The translations under genes and the position numbers were made by a program. From Dyadobacter luticola (lineage in GTDB: Bacteria > Bacteroidota > Bacteroidia > Cytophagales > Spirosomataceae), in NCBI RefSeq assembly GCF_005860805.1, contig NZ_VCEJ01000008.1, positions 186,001-250,000 on the forward strand: a DNA stretch of 64,000 nucleotides. The letters are read 5' to 3'. Below are positions 1 through 9,657 of this stretch, piece after piece; position 1 is the stretch's first letter; each line of letters begins with the position of its first letter. The notes beneath the pieces were generated by a model. That model did no database searches, had not been told where the DNA came from, and worked only from the letters and a program-made list of their open reading frames with translations.

Positions 1-303
1 AACCACATGCGGAGCAGAAAGGTGAAGTTTGTTGAGATTGAGGAGTTTGAAGAAACACTGGAACGCAGCGACCGGAATGAAGATTCTTTCGGGCTGGATG
101 AAAGTGATACCACCCTCGAAGTGGAGCGGGTCAGGAACACAGTGCAAAAACTACCAGACGGTTACCGTGTAGTTTTAAGTCTATACCTTTTTGAAGGGTA
201 TGATCATGAAGAAATAGGAGAGGTGCTGGGGATCAGCGAAACTACGTCGAGGACGCAGTATATGCGGGCGAAGCGGAAACTGGCAGAAATGCTGGTACGA
301 TAA
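1..303 (+). CDS. ECF-type RNA polymerase sigma factor, C-terminal part (5' end outside the window)
   Basis: The reading frame is open from base 1 (N-H-M...), so the gene begins upstream of the window and only about 100 residues are visible. The last 55 residues look like sigma-70 region 4: a 'LPDGYRVVLSLY' segment, then 'HEEIGEVLGISETTSRTQ', the helix-turn-helix that contacts the -35/-33 promoter element, and a basic 'RAKRKLAEML' end. This is the usual arrangement of ECF sigma factors. The next gene encodes a protein with a single membrane segment and could be its anti-sigma partner; that pairing is inferred from order only. The family is clear; the specific regulon is unknown. Confidence 0.85.
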   Translation, partial: NHMRSRKVKFVEIEEFEETLERSDRNEDSFGLDESDTTLEVERVRNTVQKLPDGYRVVLSLYLFEGYDHEEIGEVLGISETTSRTQYMRAKRKLAEMLVR

Positions 304-392
304 TGTTAGGATTAAATAATTGATTTTGAATGTTTTACTTAAACTTTTACAGATTTGAAAGAATTATTTACACTTGATAAGTTAATGAATCT

Positions 393-1001
393 ATGAAAAA
401 TTCTTCTGATAAAAAGGATCGACTGGAGAGGTTTGTGAGGGATAACAGGGATGGGTTTGATGCTTTCTTGCCGCAAGATTCTTTATGGAGCCAAATTGAG
501 AGCCAACTGCATCAAGAAATCCCGGTAGTTCCTGAAAAATCGAAAAAAAAAATTAGGCGACTAAATAGCCCTTATTTTGACTGGCGCATTGCTGCCGGTG
601 TTTTTCTGGCACTCGGAATCGGGTTTCTGGCTTATCTCAATCAGGAATACGGCATTACCCGTGACCCGCGCGTGGCATTGAAAGTCCCCACTTATGCCCG
701 TGAATTCAACCAGTATAATGTTGCAATTGACCAAAAAAGAGAAGAGATCATTAAACTGGCCCGGAACAACCCGGAATTGTATAAAGATTTCGCTGCTGAT
801 TTGGAAAGTCTGGAAGTGAGTTACCGCAACTTGCGCTCCAACTTGTCGGATGCTCCTAATCAGGAAGCATTGCTGGAAGCCATGGTCCAGAACCTACAAT
901 GGCAGGTTGACTTGCTCAACCAACAGTTAGAGATTTTGCAACGCATTAACAAAGTAAAAAATGACAACGATAAGGAAAACAACAATTCACCTGTTATTTA
1001 G
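393..1001 (+). CDS. Single-pass membrane protein, possible anti-sigma partner
   Basis: A 202-residue protein: an acidic/basic cytoplasmic N-terminus (1-65), one hydrophobic segment at about residues 67-84 (IAAGVFLALGIGFLAYL), then a mainly helical region with many Glu, Gln and Leu ending in a probable coiled coil (about 150-185). It starts 89 bp after the sigma factor stop codon and overlaps the next gene by 41 bp, so the three genes probably form one unit. Topology (inside, one span, extracytoplasmic sensor) and position fit an anti-sigma-like regulator, but I see no zinc-binding anti-sigma motif. No family is recognised with certainty. Confidence 0.65.
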   Translation: MKNSSDKKDRLERFVRDNRDGFDAFLPQDSLWSQIESQLHQEIPVVPEKSKKKIRRLNSPYFDWRIAAGVFLALGIGFLAYLNQEYGITRDPRVALKVPTYAREFNQYNVAIDQKREEIIKLARNNPELYKDFAADLESLEVSYRNLRSNLSDAPNQEALLEAMVQNLQWQVDLLNQQLEILQRINKVKNDNDKENNNSPVI

Positions 1002-2019
1002 TCTGGCGGTGATCCTGCCACAGGTGGTATCCGCTATAAATAATGACCCTGACCAAAACGGACTGATTGAAAAGCGCCGGAACATTGTAAAGGTTTTTGA
1101 TGTGAGAAGCAGCGATGTGCTCACCGTCGATAACCAGTTTGGGAAAGTATCGATCAACCTTTGGAATAAGAATGAAATCAAGGTTGAGATCGTTGTGACC
1201 GCGAATGCTGCTTCCGATGATCGTGCGTCTGACTACCTCGGTGCGGTGACCATCGATGAAAAACGGATGAAAGACCAGATCAACCTGATCACGAACATTG
1301 ACCGGAGCCGCTTTGGAAATAACGGCTGGAATAATAAAAAAGGAGACAAAAATTTCATCCAGATCGACTACACGGTATATATGCCGAAGCAGAATGCGCT
1401 GATAGTCAGGAATAAATTTGGAAATACAGACATTGCCGAATTTCACGCGCCGCTGACAGTTGATGCCAAATATGGAAACTTCGTGGCGACTTTGCTGGAC
1501 AATGTCAGCAATACGATCGACGTAAGTTACGGAAGTGCCAAAATCGGGAAAATGGACGGTGGAAAGCTGGAATGCAAATATTCCAATCTGACGCTGGATA
1601 TGGCCAAAGACGTGCTGATCAATAACAAATTCGGTGACCTGAACATCGGGGATGTAAATAACCTGGATGCTGATATCGACTATTCCGGCGCGAAAATCGG
1701 GACGATGCGCGGCTCGGGAAAAATCAAGCTGAACTATTCGGGGAACTTCAAAATCAATGAGTTGACAAATTCTGCGCAGAATGTGGACATTCAGGCGTCA
1801 TATTCATCAGTTATCCTGCCAGCCGAGGCTACGCAGTTTAATGTTACCGTGAGCTATGGAAATTTTACCTATCCGACAAGTAATGTAAATTTCTCGATGC
1901 AGCCGGATAAGGATGCCAAATCCTACAAAATGAAGCAGTACCAAGGTAAAATCGGCTCAGGTTCCGGAACCAAAATCACGGTAAATTCGAAATATGGCGA
2001 CGTGAAGCTGAAAGACTAA
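961..2019 (+). CDS. Exported DUF4097-like beta-repeat protein
   Basis: A 352-residue protein with a signal peptide (hydrophobic residues about 9-24, ending near VVSA). The mature part is a series of short strand-turn repeats with recurring 'K(F/Y)G' and 'SYG/SYS' motifs (NKFGNTDI, KYGNFVA, SYGSAKIG, NKFGDLNIG, SKYGDVKL). This is typical of the DUF4097/adhesin-like beta-helix proteins found beside sigma/anti-sigma pairs in Bacteroidota. The ATG lies inside the end of the preceding gene (41 bp overlap), which suggests translational coupling. It converges on bshC with only 9 bp between stop codons. Probable periplasmic or surface location; function unknown. Confidence 0.7.
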   Translation: MTTIRKTTIHLLFSLAVILPQVVSAINNDPDQNGLIEKRRNIVKVFDVRSSDVLTVDNQFGKVSINLWNKNEIKVEIVVTANAASDDRASDYLGAVTIDEKRMKDQINLITNIDRSRFGNNGWNNKKGDKNFIQIDYTVYMPKQNALIVRNKFGNTDIAEFHAPLTVDAKYGNFVATLLDNVSNTIDVSYGSAKIGKMDGGKLECKYSNLTLDMAKDVLINNKFGDLNIGDVNNLDADIDYSGAKIGTMRGSGKIKLNYSGNFKINELTNSAQNVDIQASYSSVILPAEATQFNVTVSYGNFTYPTSNVNFSMQPDKDAKSYKMKQYQGKIGSGSGTKITVNSKYGDVKLKD

Positions 2020-2028
2020 AACGCTGTC

Positions 2029-3579
2029 TCAGCTTTCCAGAAGCACATTATACCTGAAATCCAGCGGATCAAAAGCTTCGATCAGCTTTTGGATAAAATC
2101 CGGATCATTGATGTAAAAACTCAGCAGATTATCATACCGTTCCTGGGCGACTCCGTTCGGGAACAGTTTGTTTTTAAGCCCCAGCAGCTGATCAATTTCC
2201 GACTCGTGATTGCGCTCTTCTGCTCTTGTGAGGCGTTTTTCCAGACTTTTAAGGGAATTTAAAAGGCGGGTATGTTCCGCTTTTACAGCGCCGTACATCG
2301 TCTGGTCAATGTCGACCGCTTTGGAAAGTATCTGGTCAAATACCTGGTTAAAGGCATTTTTCTGCTCTTCCAGGCTCAGGTTATGCTCCGAATTTCTGTC
2401 AATAAAAATCCGCCGCAATGCTACTTCATCCAGGAACAAATCTTTGAAATCTATTTTTAGTTTTTGCGCTTTACGACATTGATTTGCAGTAAGATACAGC
2501 GCAAAATTCCGTGGCATCAGCATCGGGAAAGGCACTTCGAAATGATCAAAAACACCTTTCAGCTGCATCCAGTAAGGCACCTCTGACGGTCCGCCTATAT
2601 ACGCAAGATTTGGCAAAATCATTTCTTCGTATAGTGGCCTCAGAACCACATTCGGGCTGAAATATTCCGGGTGAGCATCTGCCAAGTCGAGGATTTCAGA
2701 TTCTGAAAAAGTGATTTCTGAATTGAGGACTTTATAAGTCTCCCCGTCCCTGACAATGCGTTCCCGCAATGTTCCTTCAAGATAAAAAAGATTGATTTCC
2801 CGGGCGTTGAGAGGCGTATGGTAACCCTGAGAATGCAGTTTCGAAGATGTTTTGGTAACCAGTTTTTCTGAAACCGATTCGGTCAATTCCTGTTTGATGA
2901 CAGGTAAAAAGTGGCGTTTTAGATCCGCATGATCGGCGTCGATACTAATCAGGCCATGCTGCCCGAATAATTCGTGCATGTAACATCGCACCGCATCTGC
3001 CAATGTATCATTTTCCAGATAAGCTTTTGCAAAAATCAGCGGCTTGTCTGGCAAGCGCTTCAAAATCCTTTCCAGCTCTTTCGGGTTCAGCCGGCCTACT
3101 GCGCCTGAATGTTCCCCCGTCCATTTATGGGTTTGACCAAAAAGATGAAATGACGCGATTTCATCGAAATCATGGTCTTCCGTAGCCATCCAGTAAATCG
3201 GGACGAAATTATATTCAGGATAAGCTTTTTTTAATGCTTTGGCAAGATTGATGATTGTGACAATCTTGTAGATGATGTACAGCGGGCCAGTGAAAATGTT
3301 GAGCTGGTGGCCGGTAGTTACGGTAAATGTATTTTCTTCTAAAAGAACCGAAAAATCAGGTTGGTAAGGTAGGCCGTAGTACTGTTTTGTCAGCACATCG
3401 ACAAGCGTCTTCCGTTTTTCCGGATCAAAACCACTTTTTTTTATAATCGCTTCCTTCGCGTTTTCAATGGTCGGGAAAGTGCTGTAAAATTCTTCCAGCG
3501 CGGGTTTTTGATCCAGATAATCCAATAATAACGCAGGAAACTGGCCGGTTTCACGCAGATCCACAGAATGCAAAGTCAT
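2029..3579 (-). CDS. bshC: Bacillithiol biosynthesis cysteine-adding enzyme BshC
   Basis: BshC adds cysteine to GlcN-malate, the last step of bacillithiol synthesis, in the cytoplasm. The protein is recognised by the 'TVTTGHQLNIFTGPLY' segment, the following 'YKI..IINLAKALK', and 'VPIYWMATEDHDFDEI', which carries the conserved acidic/His cluster; length is about 516 residues, normal for the family. The open frame could start at a TTG at 3615, but the ATG at 3579 gives 'MTLHSVDLRETGQFP', which fits the family N-terminus, so I chose it. bshA and bshB are not in the window. A bacillithiol gene supports a Bacteroidota (or Firmicutes) host. Confidence 0.92.
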   Translation of the reverse strand: MTLHSVDLRETGQFPALLLDYLDQKPALEEFYSTFPTIENAKEAIIKKSGFDPEKRKTLVDVLTKQYYGLPYQPDFSVLLEENTFTVTTGHQLNIFTGPLYIIYKIVTIINLAKALKKAYPEYNFVPIYWMATEDHDFDEIASFHLFGQTHKWTGEHSGAVGRLNPKELERILKRLPDKPLIFAKAYLENDTLADAVRCYMHELFGQHGLISIDADHADLKRHFLPVIKQELTESVSEKLVTKTSSKLHSQGYHTPLNAREINLFYLEGTLRERIVRDGETYKVLNSEITFSESEILDLADAHPEYFSPNVVLRPLYEEMILPNLAYIGGPSEVPYWMQLKGVFDHFEVPFPMLMPRNFALYLTANQCRKAQKLKIDFKDLFLDEVALRRIFIDRNSEHNLSLEEQKNAFNQVFDQILSKAVDIDQTMYGAVKAEHTRLLNSLKSLEKRLTRAEERNHESEIDQLLGLKNKLFPNGVAQERYDNLLSFYINDPDFIQKLIEAFDPLDFRYNVLLES

Positions 3580-3713
3580 GAAAGGTGGTTTTTCAGAAGC
3601 TAATAGAGAATCCAACGCAATGTTTCAAATTTATTCAATCAACCCTTTCCTAACGTGGAAACGCGGAAGTTTGGTTTCCCAAAATTGCGCAATTTGAGCT
3701 AGAATAAAAAAGG

Positions 3714-5528
3714 CTAAAAAGTATAGTCATTTTTTGAAATGAGCTCCTCCGCAATCCTCCGCCGGGCATCTTTGAGATTGACCGGATCGATCTTCGTAAA
3801 TCTTTTCAGCCCCATCAACATGGCTCTCAGTTCATCGCTTTCAGCAAAGCTCGTAATCGCCGAGCGACCAGCCTGCCCTACCTTTTCTACGGCGCGGTTC
3901 AGGTATATTTGTGCGATGTCTGTCTGTAATGCATTCGCCTCTGTACCAAGGAGTTCAATGCGTTTTTCAACCCTCAGTAAAACGGATTCGGCGGCGTAAA
4001 TTTCAATGACCATATCAGCAATGTTCATGATAATCTCCTGCTCTTCGGAAAGCTTCATCATGAATCTTTGTACCGCCGCCCCGGCCACCATCAAGGCGGC
4101 TTTTTTCAGGTTTTTGATCACCTTTTTCTCAGCCGCAAAAAGTGCATCGTCTTCCTCCATATTGAAATCCGGAATGCTCAGGATTTCTTTTCCGACCGCA
4201 GTAGCCGGCCCCATCAGGTCCAACTGACCCTTTAATGCTCTTTTCAAAAGCATATCCACTACCAGCAGCCGGTTGATTTCATTGGTACCTTCAAAAATCC
4301 GGTTGATACGGCTGTCGCGGTAGGCGCGGTCCATCGGCGCATCGGCGGAGTAGCCCATGCCGCCGTAAATCTGCACACCTTCATCGACCACAAAATCCAG
4401 TGTTTCAGAACCGTGCACTTTCATAATCGCACATTCAATCGCCAGCTCTTCCAAAGCTTTCAGCTTGGATTCCGCATCCGACATTCCTTTTGCCTGAAAT
4501 GACTCGATCAAGTCATCGATATTTTGTCCAACCCGATAAGCCGCCGATTCCGTAACAAACATATTCACCGCCATTTCGGCCAGCTTATGCTTGATCGCAC
4601 CGAAATTGGCGATCGCGGTTCCGAACTGCTTGCGTTCGTTTGCGTAATTAATTGCCTGCTTCGCCACTCTTTTCGCGCCGCCCAAAGCTGCTGCGGCCAG
4701 TTTGATCCGACCAATGTTGAGAATGTTGACTGCGATCTTAAACCCGTTTCCGCGCTCCGAAAGCATATTTTCAACCGGTACCAAGCAATCATTGAAAAAC
4801 AACTGGCGCGTATCCGAGCCTTTGATGCCCATTTTGTGCTCAGGCTCGTTCATCGTAATGCCGCCAAAAGTCTTCTCAATAATGAAAGCAGACAAGTTTT
4901 TATCAGCCTGCCCGTTTTCTTCCACTTTGGCAAAAACAATAAGTACATCGGCAAAACCACCATTTGTGATCCACATTTTCTGACCGTTGATGACATAATG
5001 TTTACCGTCTTCGGTCAGTTTGGCTTTGGTTTTTCCGGAGTTTGCGTCGGAGCCGGAATCTGGCTCGGTAAGGCAGTAAGCAGCTTTCCACTCGCCGGTA
5101 GCGAGCTTAGGCAGGTATTTCGATTTTTGATTTTCATTACCATAATAAAGAATAGGCAATGTGCCAATGCCGGTATGCGCCGATAATGCTACCGAGAAAG
5201 AATTACCCGCGCCAGTAGCCTCGGCCACGAGCATGGAAGTATTGAAATTCATTCCAAAACCGCCGTATTCCTCCGGTACCGCGGTGCCCAGCAAGCCCAA
5301 CTCACCCGCTTTGTCCATCAAACCGGCGATCAGGTCCGGGCTTTTTGCGTGGTCGATTTCGTCGAGTCTCGGCCAGATTTCCTTGCTCAGAAAATCACGG
5401 CAGGTATCCGCGATCATGCGCTGCTCTTCATTAAACTCCTCAGGGATAAATATTTGAGATGCGGCTGTTTCCTTAATAAGGAATTCTCCACCCTTGATCG
5501 TCTTCTTATTTGCTTCTGCAACGGCCAT
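3714..5528 (-). CDS. Acyl-CoA dehydrogenase (long form)
   Basis: FAD-dependent alpha,beta-dehydrogenation of acyl-CoA, the first step of fatty-acid beta-oxidation. Residues about 30-420 form the acyl-CoA dehydrogenase core: 'LGLLGTAVPEEYGGFGM', the FAD-contacting 'AYCLTEPDSGSDA' and 'YVINGQKMWITNGG', 'GERGNGFKIA'-like substrate loop and 'RIFEGTNEINR', which contains the usual catalytic Glu. About 180 extra C-terminal residues make it 604 residues long, like VLCAD-type bacterial proteins. A palindrome 34 bp upstream (5562-5575) is shared with the thiolase gene near 12 kb, so the two are probably co-regulated. Chain-length specificity cannot be read from the sequence. Confidence 0.92.
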   Translation of the reverse strand: MAVAEANKKTIKGGEFLIKETAASQIFIPEEFNEEQRMIADTCRDFLSKEIWPRLDEIDHAKSPDLIAGLMDKAGELGLLGTAVPEEYGGFGMNFNTSMLVAEATGAGNSFSVALSAHTGIGTLPILYYGNENQKSKYLPKLATGEWKAAYCLTEPDSGSDANSGKTKAKLTEDGKHYVINGQKMWITNGGFADVLIVFAKVEENGQADKNLSAFIIEKTFGGITMNEPEHKMGIKGSDTRQLFFNDCLVPVENMLSERGNGFKIAVNILNIGRIKLAAAALGGAKRVAKQAINYANERKQFGTAIANFGAIKHKLAEMAVNMFVTESAAYRVGQNIDDLIESFQAKGMSDAESKLKALEELAIECAIMKVHGSETLDFVVDEGVQIYGGMGYSADAPMDRAYRDSRINRIFEGTNEINRLLVVDMLLKRALKGQLDLMGPATAVGKEILSIPDFNMEEDDALFAAEKKVIKNLKKAALMVAGAAVQRFMMKLSEEQEIIMNIADMVIEIYAAESVLLRVEKRIELLGTEANALQTDIAQIYLNRAVEKVGQAGRSAITSFAESDELRAMLMGLKRFTKIDPVNLKDARRRIAEELISKNDYTF

Positions 5529-5561
5529 GTCACTCGGATTTTATGGAACGGTTTGTAAAAG

Positions 5562-5593
5562 GTATGCGTGCATACTAACGCCAGACAAATATA
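5562..5593 (-). promoter_or_regulatory. Promoter -7 element and palindromic operator of the acyl-CoA dehydrogenase gene
   Basis: The palindrome GTATGC-GT-GCATAC (5562-5575) is perfect (6+2+6). On the minus strand the octamer TATATTTG (5586-5593) matches the Bacteroidota -7 element TAnnTTTG and would place the transcription start next to or inside the palindrome, 34-60 bp before the start codon. No good -33 TTG is seen. The same GTATG-N4-CATAC core precedes the thiolase gene. Repression by a TetR/FadR-like regulator is inferred. Confidence 0.55.
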
Positions 5594-5651
5594 AATTATC
5601 GGCGTGTATGATGCACGCATGCCATACTTAAAATGTAGCTGGGTTGGCGTC

Positions 5652-8540
5652 TTACTTCTTGAAAATCTTGAATTGTTTCAAAAACTCACCATTGCTTTCG
5701 ACACGGACAAAGTAAATGCCAGAAGGTAACCCAAGGCCCGTCAGATCAATGTTCGCCAGATTGTCCGACGCCACGACGTAGCTGGTAGCAAGTGGTATCC
5801 GCTTGCCCGATGCCGTGAAAATTTCATAGGATAAACTATCAGCGGGCTGGGATTCAGGGAGTTTGACATTCAAAATCTCTTCGACCGGATTAGGATAAAA
5901 TGCCCAGTCCTGCATATCCTTGGTAATGTTGACAGAACCTTTGTAAGAAATGCTGAACTGGATAGAATTGGTCACAATCGCAGAATCTTCTTTTGAGGCA
6001 GTGACCGTCAAGGTGTAATTACCGACATAGGGCGCGAAGCCGCTTTCATTTTCGTAAAGCGCATAAGGGAATGCTTTCGTTGTCGACCTTTTACGGTATG
6101 GACCATTCAAATCGAAGGTAACATTATCATATTCAAAGTTTCCGTAGGCATAAATGTTTAGCAGCGAGGGCAGTGAATCGTAGGCCAGAATATCGTCACC
6201 GTCCAGTTTCCGGATCACGCTTTGATCCACTTTGCTGCCGCCTTTTACAAGTTCAAAACGCAGCTCGGGAATTTGCGCAAGAATGATAAAGGGAATTTCA
6301 ACGTAAGCCCCGCCATTATCATAAGCCCTGATAATCAATCGGTATTCCCCCTCTTCGGTAGGCGTGCCTGAGAAGACATTAAGAGAAAAATCAAGCCAGG
6401 AAGGCCTGTTTACAACAGAAATCGACGAAATGTACCCATCGGTATCTCCAAAAATATTATTAGGCAGAATGTAGTTGAAAGGCATATTAATCTGCGCATA
6501 TTTCACCGGCAAATTACTGCTCGCAAAAGGCGGCGCATTCAGGAATTGCGGCTCCACGACGCGGATCGTGAAATAAGTTTCTACGAATGCGTTCAGGTCG
6601 TCGTAGGCTTTCAGGATAATGCGGTATTCGCCCAACTGCGTCGGTGTGCCAGTCAGAGTTCCGTTTGTGAATTTGATCCAGGCAGGGAGCTCGGTAGCTT
6701 CGATTTTGGTGATCGAGCCATCGCTGTCTTTGAATGCGCCGGTGGGGATAGCAATGCTGAAAGGCTTGTTGATCGCCACCATCTGGTTGGAAAAATTACT
6801 ATCGACGGTCGGCGGTTTGTTGGCATTCTCCCGCGTATCCACCCGGACCGTGAAAAATGCTTCTGCCGAGCCGCCCTCATCGTCAATGCCTCTCACCGTA
6901 ATGCGGTAATCGCCCAGCGCATTGGGCCTTCCCCGCAAATTCACTCCATCCCACTGCAACCATGATGGCAGCGAGCCCACTTCCAATTTTACGATTGTAC
7001 CGTCGACGTCGGAGAATGTATCGATCGGTAGTTTGTAGGTGAAATCCCTGTTGACCGCAATGATCTGCATCGGTACCGGCCGGAAAACGTAGGGAGAATA
7101 ATTGGAGGCATCTTTCCAGTAATCGGGAGAAAGTAAATCTTCCTGCAAACGCACGGCTACGGGCTTCGGGCTTGCAGGATTTGCGTACGCACGCTTGGCC
7201 CATTCATCGTAAATAACGGCCAGCGCCCCCTTTTTTTCAACGGCCGCAGAAAGCCGGTAACTGATTGTATCTGAGTAAGTAATTGTCGGTATTGGCGAAT
7301 TGAGCCAAGTTGATGCCGCAGGCCTTAGAAATATTTCCGCCCGTGTCATCTGATCAATCGTCGACACAACCGCAGCTATCACATTGGCACCGTTAGAAAA
7401 ACAATCATTAATGTGTTTCGCATGTGCATTGTTGTCAATATAGGAGTTGACAAAAAGCTCATTGGCAGTGATAAATGACGCCGGCGCATCACTTTTGATC
7501 AGGTCCACCGACCACCGATGATCTGTTGAGAAATCATCATTTACTTTAATTCCATCTGCTTTTGCATTCAGATCTTTGTATCCCTGCGTACCTCTCACAA
7601 CCGAGGCACCATCGAAAATAGACCCGTAATCCGCCACAAACTTGATCGACGGATCGACGGATTTCACGGCGGAGATCATTTGCTCCATGTATTTTTTGAA
7701 GACCTGATGCCGGTAAATGTACCAGTCCTTACCATATCGCTGGCGGAAAGATTCGGTTGGTTCCCAGCCAGTTGCAGGCGGCCCTGCTTCTTCAAAAGTC
7801 TTGAATGTTGTGCCCCAGAGATAATTCAGGCGCTGGATTTTGGTATAATGACTTTTCAAAAATGCCCGGAAGCCTGTCGTCATCGATTTGGAATAATCAT
7901 AAACAGCCGCCGTTTCCCTGCCATTTACGATCAGCCCGCTGGGATATTCGCCCTCCTGGGTGGAAGTATTGGTAACTGAGACGTAGAGCAGCTTTTTGGC
8001 AGTGGACAAATACTTATAATGTTCGATGGTTTCCTTCACAAAAGCCGCTCCTTTATCTACAATCGGCTGATTGTCAAAACCAAAAAAAGTATCGAGGTAT
8101 CCGCTGATGAGGGGCAGGTTGGAGTGGCTGAACTGGCTGTCGGAAACTTCCCAGAAGCCTTTGATCCGCGAAGTATGACGGCCCAAGTGAATCCGTAGCG
8201 CCACTTTCATGCCGAGGTCCGTCGCAATTTTGATCTGTTGATCGTACTTCGCCCACTGAGGGGTTTCGGAAGGTGAATTGAAATAAACCTTATCCCAGGG
8301 AATGGTAATGTAAACGGCATTCATGCCATAATTGGCGGCAGTTCTTATGAGGTCAGGTTCGGGGCCAATGTTGTCCGGATCAGTCAGGTTGAGGAGCATC
8401 AGCGCGAGATAGCGCTGCGAATCTACTTCTGTTGTTTTCTGTTCAGGCTGCGCCGAAAGGGGTAAAAAAGAGCAAATCCAGCAACCGGCAAGAAGTAAAA
8501 TCCTGGTTAAAGAATTTAAAACATTTGTAGAATTATGCAT
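5652..8540 (-). CDS. Secreted glycoside-hydrolase-like protein with Ig-like repeats and T9SS sorting domain
   Basis: About 962 residues from the ATG at 8540 (an upstream TTG at 8558 is less likely). Order: signal peptide ending near 'PLSAQ'; a TIM-barrel-like region (about 40-470) with 'YGMNAVYITIPWDKV', 'KYDQQIKIATDLGMKVALRI' and 'VDPSIKFVADYG', resembling GH42/beta-galactosidase-like hydrolases; three Ig/cadherin-like repeats (about 490-790) with the recurring pattern '(F/N)xDxDGxI..ixv..LPSWL', typical of He_PIG-type domains; and a C-terminal 'FYPNPVEEILNVKLP...GLPSGIYFVRVES' type IX secretion sorting domain. It should therefore be exported through T9SS to the surface. It follows two glycosyltransferase genes with almost no gap. 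Substrate unknown; the catalytic acid residues were not assigned with confidence. Confidence 0.75.
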   Translation of the reverse strand: MHNSTNVLNSLTRILLLAGCWICSFLPLSAQPEQKTTEVDSQRYLALMLLNLTDPDNIGPEPDLIRTAANYGMNAVYITIPWDKVYFNSPSETPQWAKYDQQIKIATDLGMKVALRIHLGRHTSRIKGFWEVSDSQFSHSNLPLISGYLDTFFGFDNQPIVDKGAAFVKETIEHYKYLSTAKKLLYVSVTNTSTQEGEYPSGLIVNGRETAAVYDYSKSMTTGFRAFLKSHYTKIQRLNYLWGTTFKTFEEAGPPATGWEPTESFRQRYGKDWYIYRHQVFKKYMEQMISAVKSVDPSIKFVADYGSIFDGASVVRGTQGYKDLNAKADGIKVNDDFSTDHRWSVDLIKSDAPASFITANELFVNSYIDNNAHAKHINDCFSNGANVIAAVVSTIDQMTRAEIFLRPAASTWLNSPIPTITYSDTISYRLSAAVEKKGALAVIYDEWAKRAYANPASPKPVAVRLQEDLLSPDYWKDASNYSPYVFRPVPMQIIAVNRDFTYKLPIDTFSDVDGTIVKLEVGSLPSWLQWDGVNLRGRPNALGDYRITVRGIDDEGGSAEAFFTVRVDTRENANKPPTVDSNFSNQMVAINKPFSIAIPTGAFKDSDGSITKIEATELPAWIKFTNGTLTGTPTQLGEYRIILKAYDDLNAFVETYFTIRVVEPQFLNAPPFASSNLPVKYAQINMPFNYILPNNIFGDTDGYISSISVVNRPSWLDFSLNVFSGTPTEEGEYRLIIRAYDNGGAYVEIPFIILAQIPELRFELVKGGSKVDQSVIRKLDGDDILAYDSLPSLLNIYAYGNFEYDNVTFDLNGPYRKRSTTKAFPYALYENESGFAPYVGNYTLTVTASKEDSAIVTNSIQFSISYKGSVNITKDMQDWAFYPNPVEEILNVKLPESQPADSLSYEIFTASGKRIPLATSYVVASDNLANIDLTGLGLPSGIYFVRVESNGEFLKQFKIFKK

Positions 8541-8541
8541 G

Positions 8542-9657
8542 CTAACTGTTTTTGTCAATTAATTTAATCCACTCATTATAACCATTTTCCACGTTGAATT
8601 GACTTGCAATCTCAATACTTTTCGCGCTGTCCGTCGCAATCTCACCGCTCATAACCGACCGCATGGCCCGTACCATTTGTTTCACGCTCAGATCGTCGGT
8701 AACCACACCCATTCCTTCTTTTACAAATTCGGAAACTCCGCCAGACGGAAACGAAACAATGGGTTTTCCCAGCAACGCGGCTTCAATCATCACCAGCGGA
8801 AATGGGTCCTGGCGTGAGGTGAGCAAAAACCCGTTTCCCGTGTTAAGATAATTATAATAATCCTCTTTTTGTTTGCCCGCCAGGTGAATTTTGGTCGCTG
8901 AGCGGGAGTTCATGCAGCGCTGTTCAGTATAATAAACCATCCCGTCGTCGATTTTCGCGCCGACCCAGATCAGGTGCACATTCGGGTCATTCAGCTCTTC
9001 CGCAATGTCGGGCAGCATATCAAAACCTTTTCTTTCCGACATCATGCCGGACAAAACCCACACAAATGCTTTCTCCGGAATGCCCAGTTTTTGCTTCAAT
9101 TCCAGCGTTCGTGCATTATGTGTTTTGACCGGCGCCGGATTGATAAAGGAATATAAAAGGCCTACATTCTTACCACCCGCGTCAGAAATCGCGTCGGTAG
9201 TGGCTTTGGAACAACCAATCAATAAATGTGAATAATCGACAATGCTTTTAAAATCAGGGCCGCTAAGGTAGGCGTAGGTTAAAGGCATTTCATGAAAATG
9301 CGTGATCACGGGGATCGAAAATTCCTTTGCCACGACGATCGTTTCAGGGATCATGGTGGTGTTGACGTACCAAAAATCGGCTTTGAATTCCCGCGCGAGC
9401 TTGCGCAGGTATTTCAATGTGGGGTTTACCCCGATATGAAAAGATATTTTTTGTAAAATCGTGAATTTCCGCGGGGCAATGAAAACCGGAATGTCGTCGG
9501 GGAAATCGGCCAGCAGCTCACCATTTGCAAAACTGACAATACCAATGTCGAAACGCGAGCGATCGATTTTCTGTAAAATGTACAGCAGCATCATTTCTGA
9601 TCCTGTTCGGGTAGCATAGGGTGTGAAAAAGAGGATTTTCTTCTTGTTGTGATTCAT
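8542..9657 (-). CDS. Glycosyltransferase family 4 (GT-B)
   Basis: A 371-residue cytoplasmic or membrane-associated sugar transferase. The N-terminal half starts with 'KKILFFTPYATRTGSEMMLLYIL', a typical nucleotide-independent GT-B acceptor domain. The C-terminal half has 'AFVWVLSGMMSERKGFDMLPDIAEEL', 'VHLIWVGA' and 'PFPLVMIEAALLGKPIVSFPSGGVSEFV', the E-x7-E region that binds the nucleotide sugar in GT4 enzymes. Its start codon overlaps the stop of the upstream family 2 transferase (ATGA), and the secreted hydrolase-like gene starts right after it, so the three are one operon. Donor and acceptor cannot be deduced. Confidence 0.88.
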   Translation of the reverse strand: MNHNKKKILFFTPYATRTGSEMMLLYILQKIDRSRFDIGIVSFANGELLADFPDDIPVFIAPRKFTILQKISFHIGVNPTLKYLRKLAREFKADFWYVNTTMIPETIVVAKEFSIPVITHFHEMPLTYAYLSGPDFKSIVDYSHLLIGCSKATTDAISDAGGKNVGLLYSFINPAPVKTHNARTLELKQKLGIPEKAFVWVLSGMMSERKGFDMLPDIAEELNDPNVHLIWVGAKIDDGMVYYTEQRCMNSRSATKIHLAGKQKEDYYNYLNTGNGFLLTSRQDPFPLVMIEAALLGKPIVSFPSGGVSEFVKEGMGVVTDDLSVKQMVRAMRSVMSGEIATDSAKSIEIASQFNVENGYNEWIKLIDKNS